A stretch of 64,000 nucleotides of DNA. Source: Vreelandella subglaciescola. GTDB taxonomy: Bacteria; Pseudomonadota; Gammaproteobacteria; Pseudomonadales; Halomonadaceae. The DNA lies in the NCBI RefSeq assembly GCF_900142895.1, contig NZ_LT670847.1, positions 1,922,001 to 1,986,000 on the forward strand, in the 5' to 3' direction. Positions 34,846 through 44,948 of this stretch are shown piece after piece (the first letter of the stretch is position 1; every line of letters begins with the position of its first letter). Made by a program: the position numbers and the translations under genes. The notes beneath the pieces were generated by a model that was not told the DNA's origin, did not search any database, and saw only the letters and a list, made by a program, of their open reading frames with translations.

Positions 34846-34893
34846 TCTTGCCGGACGTTCTTGCCGGGCCTTCTTTCCGGACGTTCTGCCCGG
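34846..34893. repeat. 13-bp imperfect tandem repeats
   Basis: Units tcttgccggacgt, tcttgccgggcct, tctttccggacgt and a partial tctgcccgg follow one another in the 187-bp gap before the FUSC gene, 31 bp from its ATG. Possibly a protein-binding array or simple slippage; no promoter is clear around it. Confidence 0.7.
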
Positions 34894-34923
34894 TTTACGG
34901 TTTGCTAATGGCTGTCGCTCCCC

Positions 34924-37029
34924 ATGACGCATCCTCTCCGCCGCCTCTGGACACTCAACGCCTTCGCCGACAGCCTGCGCGTGTGCATCGCCCTGAGCGC
35001 TGCGCTGGCGATCAGCCTGCTGCTGGGCCGCATTGGCCTGGTCATCCCCCTGTTTCTGGGCATTATTGCCTGCGCGCTAGCCGACACCGACGACGACTGG
35101 CAGGGGCGGCTACAGGCGCTTGGCGTCACCCTGGGCTGCTTTGTGCTGGCCTCCACGGTGGTGCAGTGGCTCTACCCCTGGCCGTGGCTGTTTGCCCCGG
35201 GGCTGTTTCTTTTCACCTTCGGCGTGATCATGCTCGGCGCGATCGGCCAGCGCTACGCCACCACCGCGCTGGGCACGCTGATTCTGGCGCTGTATGCCAT
35301 GCTCAACCGCGAGCAGCACGGCGACGCGGCCGCCGCCCAGCAGCTGTTGCTGATTGCCGGCGCGGCCGGCTACGGGCTGATTTCAGTGATCTGGAGTGCG
35401 CTGTTCGCGCGCCAGCCGCTCAAGCAAAGCCTGGCCCGGCTATACAAGGCGCTGGGCAAGCTGCTGATGCTCAAGGCTGCGCTGTTCGAACCGGTGCGCG
35501 GCGCGGACATCGACGCCCGCCGGCTGGCCTTTGCGCACCGCAACGCCGACGTGCTGGCGGCCTTCCAGCAGACCAAGGAAATGCTTTTTCGCCGCCTTGA
35601 AGGCCGCCACGACGCACCCAAACTCAACCGCTACCTGCGGCTTTACTTCATCGCCCAGGATATTCACGAGCGCGCCTGCTCGACCCATTACCCTTACGAC
35701 GCGCTGATGCGGGCGTTTTTTCACCACGACGTGCTGTTTCGCTGCCAGCGGCTGCTGGATCAGCAGGGGCTCGCCTGCCGCCGGCTGGCCAAGTCGCTGC
35801 TGCTCAACCGCACGTTTGATCACCACCAGAGCGAACAGGCGCTGACCGACCTGCACGCCTCAATTGAAAGCCTGTCCGAGCGTGGCCGGCAAGAATGGCA
35901 GCCGCTATTACCTCCGCTGAATGCCCTGGCAGACAACCTTGCCGCACTGGAAGCCCGGCTGGCCGACGCGCATAACCCCGAGGCGCTCGCCGACAGCCAG
36001 CTCCACGACCGCTCGCCGGCCACGCTGAAAGATGCCTGGCAGCGCGTGCGGCAAAGCCTGACGCCGGCCTCGCCCACGTTTCGCCACGCCGTGCGGCTGG
36101 CCACCGCGCTGACCGCGGGCTACGCGCTGGTGCAGTGGCTCGACCCGACCCAGGGCGTGTGGGTGTTGCTGACCACGCTGTTTGTCTGCCGCCCCAACTT
36201 TGCCGCCACGCGGCGGTTTCTCTACCGGCGGGTGGCGGGCACCGTAGCCGGGCTGGTGGCCGGCTGGGCGCTGATCAGCCTGTTTCCCGCACCCGGCATT
36301 CAAAGCCTGATTGCGGTGGCCGCCGGGGTGACGTTTTTTGCCAGCCGCGAGCGCTCCTACCTGCTGGCAACCGCCGCCATCACGCTGCTGGTGCTGTGCA
36401 GTTTCAATCAGGTGGGCGACGGCTTTGACCTGATCTGGCCGCGCCTGTTGGATACTCTGCTGGGGGCGCTGATCGCCGCGCTGGCGGTACGCTTTGTGCT
36501 GCCCGACTGGCAGCGGCGGCGGGTCTACGTCGAAGCCGCCACCCTGCTGGACAGCCAGCGCCGCTATCTGGCGGCGATTATCCACCAGTACGCGGCGGGC
36601 AAGCGGGATGACTTGGCGTATCGGCTGGCGCGGCGCAATGCCCACAGCGCCGATGCGGCATTCTCTACCCTACTGGGCGATATGCGCAACGAACCGGGGC
36701 ACAAGCGCGACGCCGAGGCGGGAATGCGTTTCTGGCTGCTGGCCAACGCGCTGTTAAGCCATCTTTCCGCGCTGGGTGCCCACCGCGAACCGCTGGCGGA
36801 ACACGCCGCGCTGGTGCCTATTGCCGAGCAGCTGGGCGAACGGCTGGAAGAACTGGGCAATGCCCTGGCCGCGCGCCGGCAGGCGCCTTCGCGGCCTCCG
36901 CCGTTGATCCCCACGGCCCCGTTTGAGCACGCCGACGCCGCCACCCAGCGCATGGTCAGCCAGCTTGAGCTGATCGCCGAACAGCTAGCGCCGCTGCACG
37001 AGGCCACCAACCGGCTGGTGGCCGACTAG
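34924..37029 (+). CDS. FUSC-family inner-membrane protein, YccS-like
   Basis: A 701-residue protein with two hydrophobic blocks (about 20-165 and 400-530), each followed by a long cytoplasmic helical region. The second block has the FUSC pattern GVWVLLTTLFVCRPNFAATRRFLYRRVAGTVAGL. FUSC/YccS proteins are putative exporters of aromatic acids or polyamine-like compounds. A tandem repeat lies upstream. Its stop overlaps the recG stop on the opposite strand (sharing CTAG). Substrate unknown. Confidence 0.85.
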   Translation: MTHPLRRLWTLNAFADSLRVCIALSAALAISLLLGRIGLVIPLFLGIIACALADTDDDWQGRLQALGVTLGCFVLASTVVQWLYPWPWLFAPGLFLFTFGVIMLGAIGQRYATTALGTLILALYAMLNREQHGDAAAAQQLLLIAGAAGYGLISVIWSALFARQPLKQSLARLYKALGKLLMLKAALFEPVRGADIDARRLAFAHRNADVLAAFQQTKEMLFRRLEGRHDAPKLNRYLRLYFIAQDIHERACSTHYPYDALMRAFFHHDVLFRCQRLLDQQGLACRRLAKSLLLNRTFDHHQSEQALTDLHASIESLSERGRQEWQPLLPPLNALADNLAALEARLADAHNPEALADSQLHDRSPATLKDAWQRVRQSLTPASPTFRHAVRLATALTAGYALVQWLDPTQGVWVLLTTLFVCRPNFAATRRFLYRRVAGTVAGLVAGWALISLFPAPGIQSLIAVAAGVTFFASRERSYLLATAAITLLVLCSFNQVGDGFDLIWPRLLDTLLGALIAALAVRFVLPDWQRRRVYVEAATLLDSQRRYLAAIIHQYAAGKRDDLAYRLARRNAHSADAAFSTLLGDMRNEPGHKRDAEAGMRFWLLANALLSHLSALGAHREPLAEHAALVPIAEQLGERLEELGNALAARRQAPSRPPPLIPTAPFEHADAATQRMVSQLELIAEQLAPLHEATNRLVAD

Positions 37030-39128
37030 ACCTGCCCGTAGCGGCCGGCGGCGTCGCCCAGCCAACGGCGGATCAGCACCGCGGCGGTGTCGGCGTCGCC
37101 CTCTAGCGCCCGGGCCAGCGCGCTGACGCTGTCCAGCAGGTCGGCGTCGCGCTCCAAATCGGCGATTTTCATCTGCGCCAGCCCGGTCTGGCGAGTGCCC
37201 AACACTTCGCCCGGCCCGCGCAGTTCAAGATCTTTCTCGGCGATGCGAAAACCGTCGCTGGTCTCGCGCATCACGCCCAGGCGCTGGCGCGAACTATTCG
37301 ACAGCGGCGGCGGGTAAAGCAGCACGCAAAAGCTTGCGGTGCTGCCGCGCCCCACGCGCCCGCGCAGCTGGTGCAGCTGCGAAAGCCCCAGCCGCTCGGG
37401 ATTTTCAATCACCATCAGGCTGGCGTTGGGCACATCCACGCCCACTTCGATCACCGTGGTGGCCACCAGCAGATCCAGCTCGCCCTCTTTGAACGCGGCC
37501 ATGACGGCGGCCTTTTCAGCGGCTTTCATACGCCCGTGGACCAGCCCGATGGCGAGCTCGGGCAGCGCCTCGGTGAGCTCTTCGCAGGTCACCTGCGCGG
37601 CCTGGCACTGCAGCGCTTCGGACTCTTCGATCAGCGTACACACCCAATACGCCTGACGGCCTTCGCCGCAGGCGCGCTCAATACGCTGCACCACTTCGGG
37701 GCGGCGCTCGTCGGAGACCACCACGGTCTTGACCGGCGTGCGCCCGGGCGGCAGCTCGTCGATCAGCGAGACGTCAAGATCGGCGTAGGCGCTCATCGCC
37801 AGCGTGCGGGGAATCGGCGTGGCGGTCATGATCAACTGGTGGGGTGTCAGCCCGCCGGCTTCGCCCTTTTCGCGCAGCGCCAGCCGCTGGTGAACGCCGA
37901 AGCGGTGCTGCTCGTCGATAATCGCCAGCCCCAGCCGCTGAAAATGCACGTCATTTTGAAACAGCGCGTGGGTGCCCACCACCATGCGCGCACGGCCGTC
38001 GGCAATGGCGGCCTTGGCGTCGAGCCGCGCCTTGCCCTTGAGCTTGCCGGCCAGCCACGCCACCTCGATTCCCAGCGGCTCGAACCACGCCTTGAACGAG
38101 CGGTAGTGCTGTTCGGCGAGAATTTCGGTGGGCGCCATGATCGCCGCCTGGCAGTTGCTTTCCAGCGCGGCGAGCGCGGCCATCGCCGCGACCACGGTTT
38201 TGCCCGAGCCGACGTCGCCCTGCACCAGCCGCAGCATCGGCGCGGGGCGGGCTAGATCGAGGGCGATTTCTTCCAGCACGCGCTGCTGGGCGCCGGTCAG
38301 CGCAAACGGCAGCTGGGCGAGAAAACGCGCCTGCAAGCCACGCCCGGCGGCAAGCACCGGCGCACCGTCCTGCTGAATCCGTAGCCGCACCTCGCGCAGG
38401 CTCAGCCGGTGGGCTAAAAGCTCCTCAAGCGCCAGCCGCCTTGTCGCCGGATGCTGGCCGGCGCCGAGCTGATCGATATTGGCGTCCGGCGGCGGGCGGT
38501 GCAAAAGCGTCAGGCTGGCGTGCAATCCCATCAGTGAAAATCGTTGGCGCAGGGCGTCAGACAGCACTTCGGGCAGCGCCTCAGGCTCGCGTTCCAGCAA
38601 CCCCAGCGCCTGCTGCACCAGCGCGCGCAGGCGCGGCTGATTCAAGCCTTCGGTGGTCGGGTAAATCGGCGTGAAGTGCTCTTCCACAGATGCGTCTACC
38701 GGTGCGTCAGCACCGCCCGGGCCGTGCCCGATCAACGAGTACTCGGGGTGATACAGTTCAAGGCCGGTGGCGCCGGCGCGGGCTTCGCCAAAGGCGCGTA
38801 CCCGCGCGCCCACGTGCAGCTGTTGCTGCTGGGCGGGGGCGAAGTGAAAAAACCGCAGGCTGACAATTCCGCTGGTGTCGCGCAAGCGCACCAGCAGGCT
38901 ACGCCGGCGGCCCTTGACCACGTCGTTGGCGGTCACCTCGCCTTCGATCACCGCTTCCTGACCGGCGCGCAGCGTACCCATGGGCGTCAGCCGGGTGCGG
39001 TCCTGATAGCGCAGCGGCAGATGGAACAACAGGTCGCTGACGCGCTCGATACCCAGCCGCCCAAGCTTGATGGCCAGCGCCTCGCCGACGCCCTTGAGCG
39101 TAGTCACCGGTGCGTCGAGCGTGCTCAT
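37026..39128 (-). CDS. recG: ATP-dependent DNA helicase RecG
   Basis: The 700-residue branched-DNA helicase has an N-terminal wedge/OB domain, then helicase motifs LRLVQGDVGSGKTVVAAMAAL (I), APTEILAEQH (Ia), IIDEQHRFGVHQR (II, DEQH), MTATPIPRTLAMSAY (III), and ATTVIEVGVDVPNASLMVIENPERLGLSQLHQLRGRVGRG (split across V-VI). It remodels stalled forks and Holliday junctions. E. coli RecG has 693 residues. The ATG overlaps the oxyR stop, so oxyR-recG form one unit, as in Pseudomonas. Confidence 0.96.
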   Translation of the reverse strand: MSTLDAPVTTLKGVGEALAIKLGRLGIERVSDLLFHLPLRYQDRTRLTPMGTLRAGQEAVIEGEVTANDVVKGRRRSLLVRLRDTSGIVSLRFFHFAPAQQQQLHVGARVRAFGEARAGATGLELYHPEYSLIGHGPGGADAPVDASVEEHFTPIYPTTEGLNQPRLRALVQQALGLLEREPEALPEVLSDALRQRFSLMGLHASLTLLHRPPPDANIDQLGAGQHPATRRLALEELLAHRLSLREVRLRIQQDGAPVLAAGRGLQARFLAQLPFALTGAQQRVLEEIALDLARPAPMLRLVQGDVGSGKTVVAAMAALAALESNCQAAIMAPTEILAEQHYRSFKAWFEPLGIEVAWLAGKLKGKARLDAKAAIADGRARMVVGTHALFQNDVHFQRLGLAIIDEQHRFGVHQRLALREKGEAGGLTPHQLIMTATPIPRTLAMSAYADLDVSLIDELPPGRTPVKTVVVSDERRPEVVQRIERACGEGRQAYWVCTLIEESEALQCQAAQVTCEELTEALPELAIGLVHGRMKAAEKAAVMAAFKEGELDLLVATTVIEVGVDVPNASLMVIENPERLGLSQLHQLRGRVGRGSTASFCVLLYPPPLSNSSRQRLGVMRETSDGFRIAEKDLELRGPGEVLGTRQTGLAQMKIADLERDADLLDSVSALARALEGDADTAAVLIRRWLGDAAGRYGQV

Positions 39129-40054
39129 GCTACCTCGATTGCGCCGTTAACCGGCTGGCGGCAGCGCTCGGCGGCGCGGATCAGCGCCTCAATGGCTTTG
39201 GGCCGTGGAAAGCTCGCCCGCCAGGCGATGGCCACCGTGCGCGACGGCGCCGGCGGCGCGAACGGCCGGCTGATCAGCATCGAGTGCTCGTGGGTCTCGC
39301 TACCCAGCGCCGACTGCGGCAGCACGGTAATGCCCAGCTTAGAGGCGACCATGTGGCGGATGGTTTCCAGCGAGCCACCTTCGGCAATCAGGGTGTTGCT
39401 GGGGCTATTGAGCTTCTGGCTAATCGCCGGGCAGGCTTCCAGAATCTGGTCGCGGAAACAGTGGCCTTCGCCCAGCAGCAGCAGGCGCTCTTCGAGCAGG
39501 TCTTCCTTGTGGATGGTCTCACGCTCGGCCCAGCGGTGGCTGGCGGGCAGCAGCACCTCGAAGTTCTCTTCATAAATCGGCTTGGTCAGCACGTCGGTTT
39601 CGGTAAACGGCAGCGCGACGATAATCACGTCGAGCTCGCCGCTGCGCAGCTTGCCGCGCAGCGTGCCAGTCAGGCCTTCTTCGATGTACAGCGGCATTTG
39701 CGGCGCGGCATCGGCAAGCGCGGGGATCAAATGCGGGAACAGGTAGGGCCCGATGGTGTAGATCGCGCCGATGCGCAGCGGAGTCGCCAGCTGATCTTTC
39801 CCCTCGCTGGCCATGGCGTAAATCATGCTGCTCTGCTCCAGCACGCGCTGCGCCTGGGCGACGATTTTCTCTCCCAGCGGGGTGACCTGTACAGTAGATT
39901 TGGAACGTTCGAAAAGCGGCACGGCCAGCTCTTCTTCCAACTTTTTGACCGCGACCGAAAGCGTGGGCTGGGAGACGTGACAACGCTCGGCGGCGCGGCC
40001 GAAATGGCGTTCCTGAGCGAGGGTTACGATGTAGCGGAGTTCTGTTAGCGTCAT
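39125..40054 (-). CDS. oxyR: Hydrogen peroxide-sensing regulator OxyR
   Basis: A 309-residue LysR-type regulator. The N-terminal HTH reads MTLTELRYIVTLAQERHFGRAAERCHVSQPTLS. The redox cysteines lie in GEGHCFRDQILEAC, nine residues apart as in E. coli OxyR (Cys199/Cys208), which supports the OxyR call over a general LysR call. ATG 40054 is chosen because AAGGG lies 7 nt upstream and it matches family N-termini; the frame is open to 40126. It activates peroxide-defence genes. Coupled to recG downstream. Confidence 0.93.
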   Translation of the reverse strand: MTLTELRYIVTLAQERHFGRAAERCHVSQPTLSVAVKKLEEELAVPLFERSKSTVQVTPLGEKIVAQAQRVLEQSSMIYAMASEGKDQLATPLRIGAIYTIGPYLFPHLIPALADAAPQMPLYIEEGLTGTLRGKLRSGELDVIIVALPFTETDVLTKPIYEENFEVLLPASHRWAERETIHKEDLLEERLLLLGEGHCFRDQILEACPAISQKLNSPSNTLIAEGGSLETIRHMVASKLGITVLPQSALGSETHEHSMLISRPFAPPAPSRTVAIAWRASFPRPKAIEALIRAAERCRQPVNGAIEVA

Positions 40055-40229
40055 AGCAGCGCCCTTGGCATCCTTTCGTGATAAACGCGTTGACGGTATC
40101 GCGAACCTGGTGATTGGTGTTAGCACTATGTATAAGGCATTCTAAATGAGAGAGGCCTTTGCTGATAGGGACGGTTTATCAACTGAGAACGCCGCTTGAA
40201 CAAGCGCGTTTTCAACAGGAGTCAACAAG

Positions 40230-41111
40230 GTGAAACTAAGCGTACTGATTATCGGCTGTGGCGATATTGGCATCACGCTGGGGCGTGAACTGATTGCCGA
40301 GGGGCATCGCGTGATTGGCGTGCGCCGCCATACCGAGGCGCTGGCTGACACCGGCATTGAGCCGCTGGCGCTGGACTTGAACACGCTCGACGACAAAGGC
40401 GCTAAAGCGCTGCCCGAGGCGGATTACGTCGTTTACACCGTCAGCGCCGACCGCTTTGAGGAAAGCGCCTACCAGAGCGCCTATCCCGAGGGTCTGAAAC
40501 GCGTGCTGGGCGTGCTCTCGAAGCACAAGACGCCGCCCAAGCGGGTGTTTTTTGTCTCGTCGACCAGCGTTTACGGCCAGCAGGAAGGCGAAGTGATCGA
40601 CGAGCAGAGCCCCGCCAGCGCGCAGAGTTTTTCCGGCCTGCTGATGCGCGAAGCCGAGCAGGCGCTGCTGGATCACGCGCTTCCCGGCAGCGTGGTGCGT
40701 TTTTCGGGCATTTACGGCCCCGGGCGCGACCGCATGATCCGTCAGGTGGCCGAAGGCCGCGTGGCCGCGATCACCCCGGAGATCTATTCCAACCGCATTC
40801 ACCGCGACGACTGCACCGGCATCCTGCACCACCTGATCAACCGTCACGAGCGCGGTGAGACGCTGGACCCCATCTATCTGGGCAGCGACAGCGAGCCCGC
40901 CACGCTGTACGCGGTGATGACCTGGCTTGCCGGCCAGCTCAAGGTCGAAGCCACCGAAACCATGCAGTCGCCCCTGCGCCGGCGCGCCAGCAAACGCTGC
41001 GACAACAGCCGGATTATCGCGAGCGGCTACGCCTTCCGCTATCCGAGCTTTCGCGAAGGCTACGCCCAGTTAATCAAGGAAGGCGGCTTTCTTACTGCGG
41101 TAAAGGCCTGA
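40230..41111 (+). CDS. NAD-dependent epimerase/dehydratase-like protein (YeeZ-like)
   Basis: A 293-residue extended short-chain dehydrogenase-fold protein with an altered glycine motif LIIGCGDIGITLGREL at the N-terminus, VFFVSSTSVYGQQEGEV (Ser-Tyr region) and VVRFSGIYGPGRDRMIRQV. The usual YxxxK pair is not obvious, so catalytic ability is uncertain. Substrate unknown. Divergent from oxyR across 175 bp, with its ribosome site AGGAG at about 40217. Convergent with ridA, 11 bp apart. Confidence 0.78.
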   Translation: MKLSVLIIGCGDIGITLGRELIAEGHRVIGVRRHTEALADTGIEPLALDLNTLDDKGAKALPEADYVVYTVSADRFEESAYQSAYPEGLKRVLGVLSKHKTPPKRVFFVSSTSVYGQQEGEVIDEQSPASAQSFSGLLMREAEQALLDHALPGSVVRFSGIYGPGRDRMIRQVAEGRVAAITPEIYSNRIHRDDCTGILHHLINRHERGETLDPIYLGSDSEPATLYAVMTWLAGQLKVEATETMQSPLRRRASKRCDNSRIIASGYAFRYPSFREGYAQLIKEGGFLTAVKA

Positions 41112-41122
41112 TCTGCTAAAAC

Positions 41123-41512
41123 TCAGTCGCCGATGACCATGACCGCTTCGGCTTCCACCTGGCTGCCTTTGGGCAGCGCTTTCACGCCGACGGCGGCGCG
41201 GGCAGGAAACGGCGCGGTGAAGAACTCCTCCATCACCGCGTTAACCGTGGCAAAGTGCTCAAGCTCGACCAGATAAAGGTTGAGCTTGACGATATCGCCC
41301 AGGCTGCCGGCGGCTTCTTCGCATACTGCCTTGAGGTTGGTGAATACCTGGCGTGTCTGAACTTCCACGTCGCCTTCCACCAGCGTCATGGTGGCCGGGT
41401 CGAGCGGAATCTGGCCGGACATGTACACGGTGTTGCCCGCCTTGATGGCCTGCGAATATGGGCCGATAGCGGCCGGCGCTTTCTGGGTATTGATCACTGC
41501 TTTATTGCTCAT
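41123..41512 (-). CDS. ridA: RidA-family enamine/imine deaminase
   Basis: A 129-residue protein with the RidA signature [18 protein letters not shown] and the end [22 protein letters not shown], containing the conserved Arg for carboxylate binding. It hydrolyses reactive 2-aminoacrylate-type enamines produced by PLP enzymes such as threonine dehydratase. It lies directly downstream of spoT on the same strand (93 bp), a common arrangement in gammaproteobacteria. Confidence 0.93.
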   Translation of the reverse strand: MSNKAVINTQKAPAAIGPYSQAIKAGNTVYMSGQIPLDPATMTLVEGDVEVQTRQVFTNLKAVCEEAAGSLGDIVKLNLYLVELEHFATVNAVMEEFFTAPFPARAAVGVKALPKGSQVEAEAVMVIGD

Positions 41513-41605
41513 GTGAGCCGGTCTCCTGGGGTAGATGCCTTACCGGAAATGACGTATCGCGCAGTGGGTACGCCGCAAGAAAGAAAAAAGGCACACGGCG
41601 CCGGG

Positions 41606-43735
41606 CTACTGGCCCAGCCGGTAGATTTTTTCCACGCTGTGCAGATTGCGGAGGCGCTTGATGATGCGTGCCAGATGCACGCGGCCTTTCACCGACAGCG
41701 TCAGATTGACCGACGACAGCCGCGCGTCGCGCTCTTCGATGCCGATACGCTCGATGTTGGCATCGGCGTCGGTCACCAGGCCGGCAAGTTCGGCCACCAG
41801 CCCGCGATGGCTTTCGATTTCAATCCGCAGCGCGACGGGGAAGTCTTCATCGATGCTGTCTGACCACTCAAGCGTGAACAACTTATCGGGGTTATTTTTG
41901 TCGGTCAGGTTTTTGCATTCGGCGCGGTGCACCACCAGCCCCTTGCCGGCGGAAAGATGGCCTACCACGGCGTCGCCGGGCAGCGGGTGACAGCAGCGAG
42001 CGAAGTTGGTCACCATGCCTTCGCTGCCGCTGATCACCACCGGCTGCTGGCTTCGCGCTTCAGCGCCGCTGGGCGCACCTTGCCCGTCGACCAGATCAAT
42101 CAGGTGGCGCGCCACCACGTAGGCCATATGCCGGCCCAGCCCGATGGACTCCAGCAGCGTCTCCTGATCGTCCATCTCCAGCTGGCTCAGCGCGCGCTCC
42201 ATCACCTCGGCGTCAAGCTCTTCAACGCTGGTTTCAAACACCGACAGCGCCTTGTTCAACAGCCGGCGGCCCAGCTGCATGGCCTCTTTCTGCTGCTGAT
42301 GTTTCAGCGCGTGGCGAATGGCCGAACGCGCCTTGGCCGTGCCCACGAAGTTGAGCCAGGCCACGTTGGGGCGCGCCGCCGGCGCGGTGATGATATCCAG
42401 CGTCTGGCCGCTTTCGAGCCGTGTGGAGAGCGGCGCCAGCTGACGGTCAATGCGACAGGCGATGCAGTTGTTGCCAATATCGGTATGCACGCTGTACGCG
42501 AAATCAATCACCGTCGCGCCCTGGGGCAGCTCCATGATGTCGCCTTTGGGCGTGAACACGTAGATATCATCGGGGAAAAGATCGTTTTTAACGTGCTCGA
42601 TAAACTCCAGTGAATCGCCGGCGTTGCGCTGCATTTCCAGCAGCCCCTTGACCCAGGCACGGGCACGGGCGCGGCTGCCTTCGGCAATCGGGTGCTCGGT
42701 CTGGCCGGCCTTGTAAAGCCAGTGGGCGGCAATGCCGTTGTTGGCCATGGCCTCCATCTCGCGGGTGCGGATCTGCACCTCGATGGGCATGCCGCGGGGG
42801 CCAAACAGCGTAGTGTGCAGGCTCTGGTAGCCGTTGGCCTTGGGAATCGCGATGTAGTCCTTGAAGCGTCCGGGCACCGGCTTGTAGAGGTTGTGCACCA
42901 CGCCCAGAATCCGGTAGCAGCTGGCGACGTCGTCGGTGACGATGCGAAACCCGAACACGTCCATGATCTCGGCGAACGGTTTGCGCTGGTCGCGCATCTT
43001 GCGATAGATCGACAACAGATGCTTTTGCCGCCCCATCGCCGTGCCGTTGAGCCCGTCGTCATCGAGGCTTTTTTGCAACGTGGTTTGCACCTGGCGCATG
43101 GCGCTGCGCCGGTTGCCGCTGGCGCTGACCACGGCGCGCTTGATGCGCTCGGCGCGCATCGGGTGAATCGCCTGAAACGACAGGTCTTCAAGCTCAATAC
43201 GGATGGTGTTGATGCCCAGACGGCCGGCCACCCGAGCGTAGATCTCCAGCGTTTCCCGGGCGATGCGGCGCTTCTTGTCCGGCCGGAGCGCGCCGAGGGT
43301 GCGCATGTTGTGCAGCCGGTCGGCGAGCTTGACGATGATCACGCGGATATCCCGCGACATCGCCAGCACCATTTTCTGGAAGTTTTCCGCCTGGGCAACG
43401 GCTTTGTCTTCAAAGGCGATCTGGGTCAGCTTGGAGACGCCGTCGACCAGCTCGGCCACGGGCTTGCCGAACTGGGTTTCAATCGCCGGTTTGTCGACGC
43501 TGGTATCTTCGATGACGTCGTGCAGCATAGCGGCCATCAGGCTCTGATGATCCATGTGCATGTTGGCCAGAATATTGGCCACCGCCAGCGGGTGGGTCAC
43601 ATAGGCCTCGCCCGAGCGGCGGCGCTGGCCGTCGTGGGACTGTTCGGCGTAGTAAAAGGCGCGTTTGACCTGCTGAATCTCATCCGGGGGAAGATAGCCG
43701 CCAAGTCGATCCGCCAGGTCATCAATGGTAAACAT
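41606..43735 (-). CDS. spoT: Bifunctional (p)ppGpp synthetase/hydrolase SpoT
   Basis: A 709-residue stringent-response enzyme. The hydrolase domain retains HD residues (SGEAYVTHPLAVANIL; AAMLHDVIEDTSVDKP), the synthetase domain has DVFGFRIVTDDVASCYRILG and IAIPKANGYQSLHT, followed by a TGS domain (FTPKGDIMELPQGATVIDFAY) and a C-terminal ACT domain. The intact HDxxED identifies it as the hydrolase-competent SpoT and not RelA. It sits in the conserved gmk-rpoZ-spoT order. Confidence 0.96.
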   Translation of the reverse strand: MFTIDDLADRLGGYLPPDEIQQVKRAFYYAEQSHDGQRRRSGEAYVTHPLAVANILANMHMDHQSLMAAMLHDVIEDTSVDKPAIETQFGKPVAELVDGVSKLTQIAFEDKAVAQAENFQKMVLAMSRDIRVIIVKLADRLHNMRTLGALRPDKKRRIARETLEIYARVAGRLGINTIRIELEDLSFQAIHPMRAERIKRAVVSASGNRRSAMRQVQTTLQKSLDDDGLNGTAMGRQKHLLSIYRKMRDQRKPFAEIMDVFGFRIVTDDVASCYRILGVVHNLYKPVPGRFKDYIAIPKANGYQSLHTTLFGPRGMPIEVQIRTREMEAMANNGIAAHWLYKAGQTEHPIAEGSRARARAWVKGLLEMQRNAGDSLEFIEHVKNDLFPDDIYVFTPKGDIMELPQGATVIDFAYSVHTDIGNNCIACRIDRQLAPLSTRLESGQTLDIITAPAARPNVAWLNFVGTAKARSAIRHALKHQQQKEAMQLGRRLLNKALSVFETSVEELDAEVMERALSQLEMDDQETLLESIGLGRHMAYVVARHLIDLVDGQGAPSGAEARSQQPVVISGSEGMVTNFARCCHPLPGDAVVGHLSAGKGLVVHRAECKNLTDKNNPDKLFTLEWSDSIDEDFPVALRIEIESHRGLVAELAGLVTDADANIERIGIEERDARLSSVNLTLSVKGRVHLARIIKRLRNLHSVEKIYRLGQ

Positions 43736-43773
43736 TCGCCGCGCCTCTGTTGGGTGTCAGGGTTGCTGACCGC

Positions 43774-44031
43774 TTAGTCGTCGATGGGCATGCCGGCATC
43801 CATCGGGCGCGGGCGTACCGCCGCTTCGACCGGCTCGTCCAGCACGCTGCGATCGACCACGCCGGCGGCAATTTCACGCAGCGCCATGACGGTGGGCTTG
43901 TCGTTTTCCCACGGTAGCAGGGCATCGCGGGAGCCGCGCGCCAGCTGGCGCGAACGCTGGCTGGAAATCATCACCAGCTGAAAGCGGTTTTCCACATTTT
44001 CCAGACAATCTTCAACGGTAACACGGGCCAT
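43774..44031 (-). CDS. rpoZ: RNA polymerase omega subunit
   Basis: An 85-residue subunit that helps fold and hold beta-prime. The sequence MARVTVEDCLENVENRFQLV, then RSRQLARG and KPTVMALREIAAG, is the family pattern. Its MAR N-terminus is part of the ppGpp site 1 in E. coli polymerase, which fits its place before spoT. E. coli omega has 91 residues. Confidence 0.96.
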   Translation of the reverse strand: MARVTVEDCLENVENRFQLVMISSQRSRQLARGSRDALLPWENDKPTVMALREIAAGVVDRSVLDEPVEAAVRPRPMDAGMPIDD

Positions 44032-44206
44032 GAGCGTCTTCCTGTAAAAATAAGTGCGGCACCGGGCCGATGCTTACATCAGCCCGATGAAGAATAAAGA
44101 GGGTAGTGACAACCGAGTCGTGACAACCGGATCGTAAAACCCAGTTAAAAACTGACTAAAGCCAGCTAGACTACTCGACGCCGGTCAGCCATGACAAGCG
44201 CGCGGT

Positions 44207-44944
<738 letters not shown>

Positions 44945-44948
44945 TCAG

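Noticed and set aside
42692..43777. A 361-codon plus-strand open frame
   Set aside because: Antisense to spoT, which is fully conserved.
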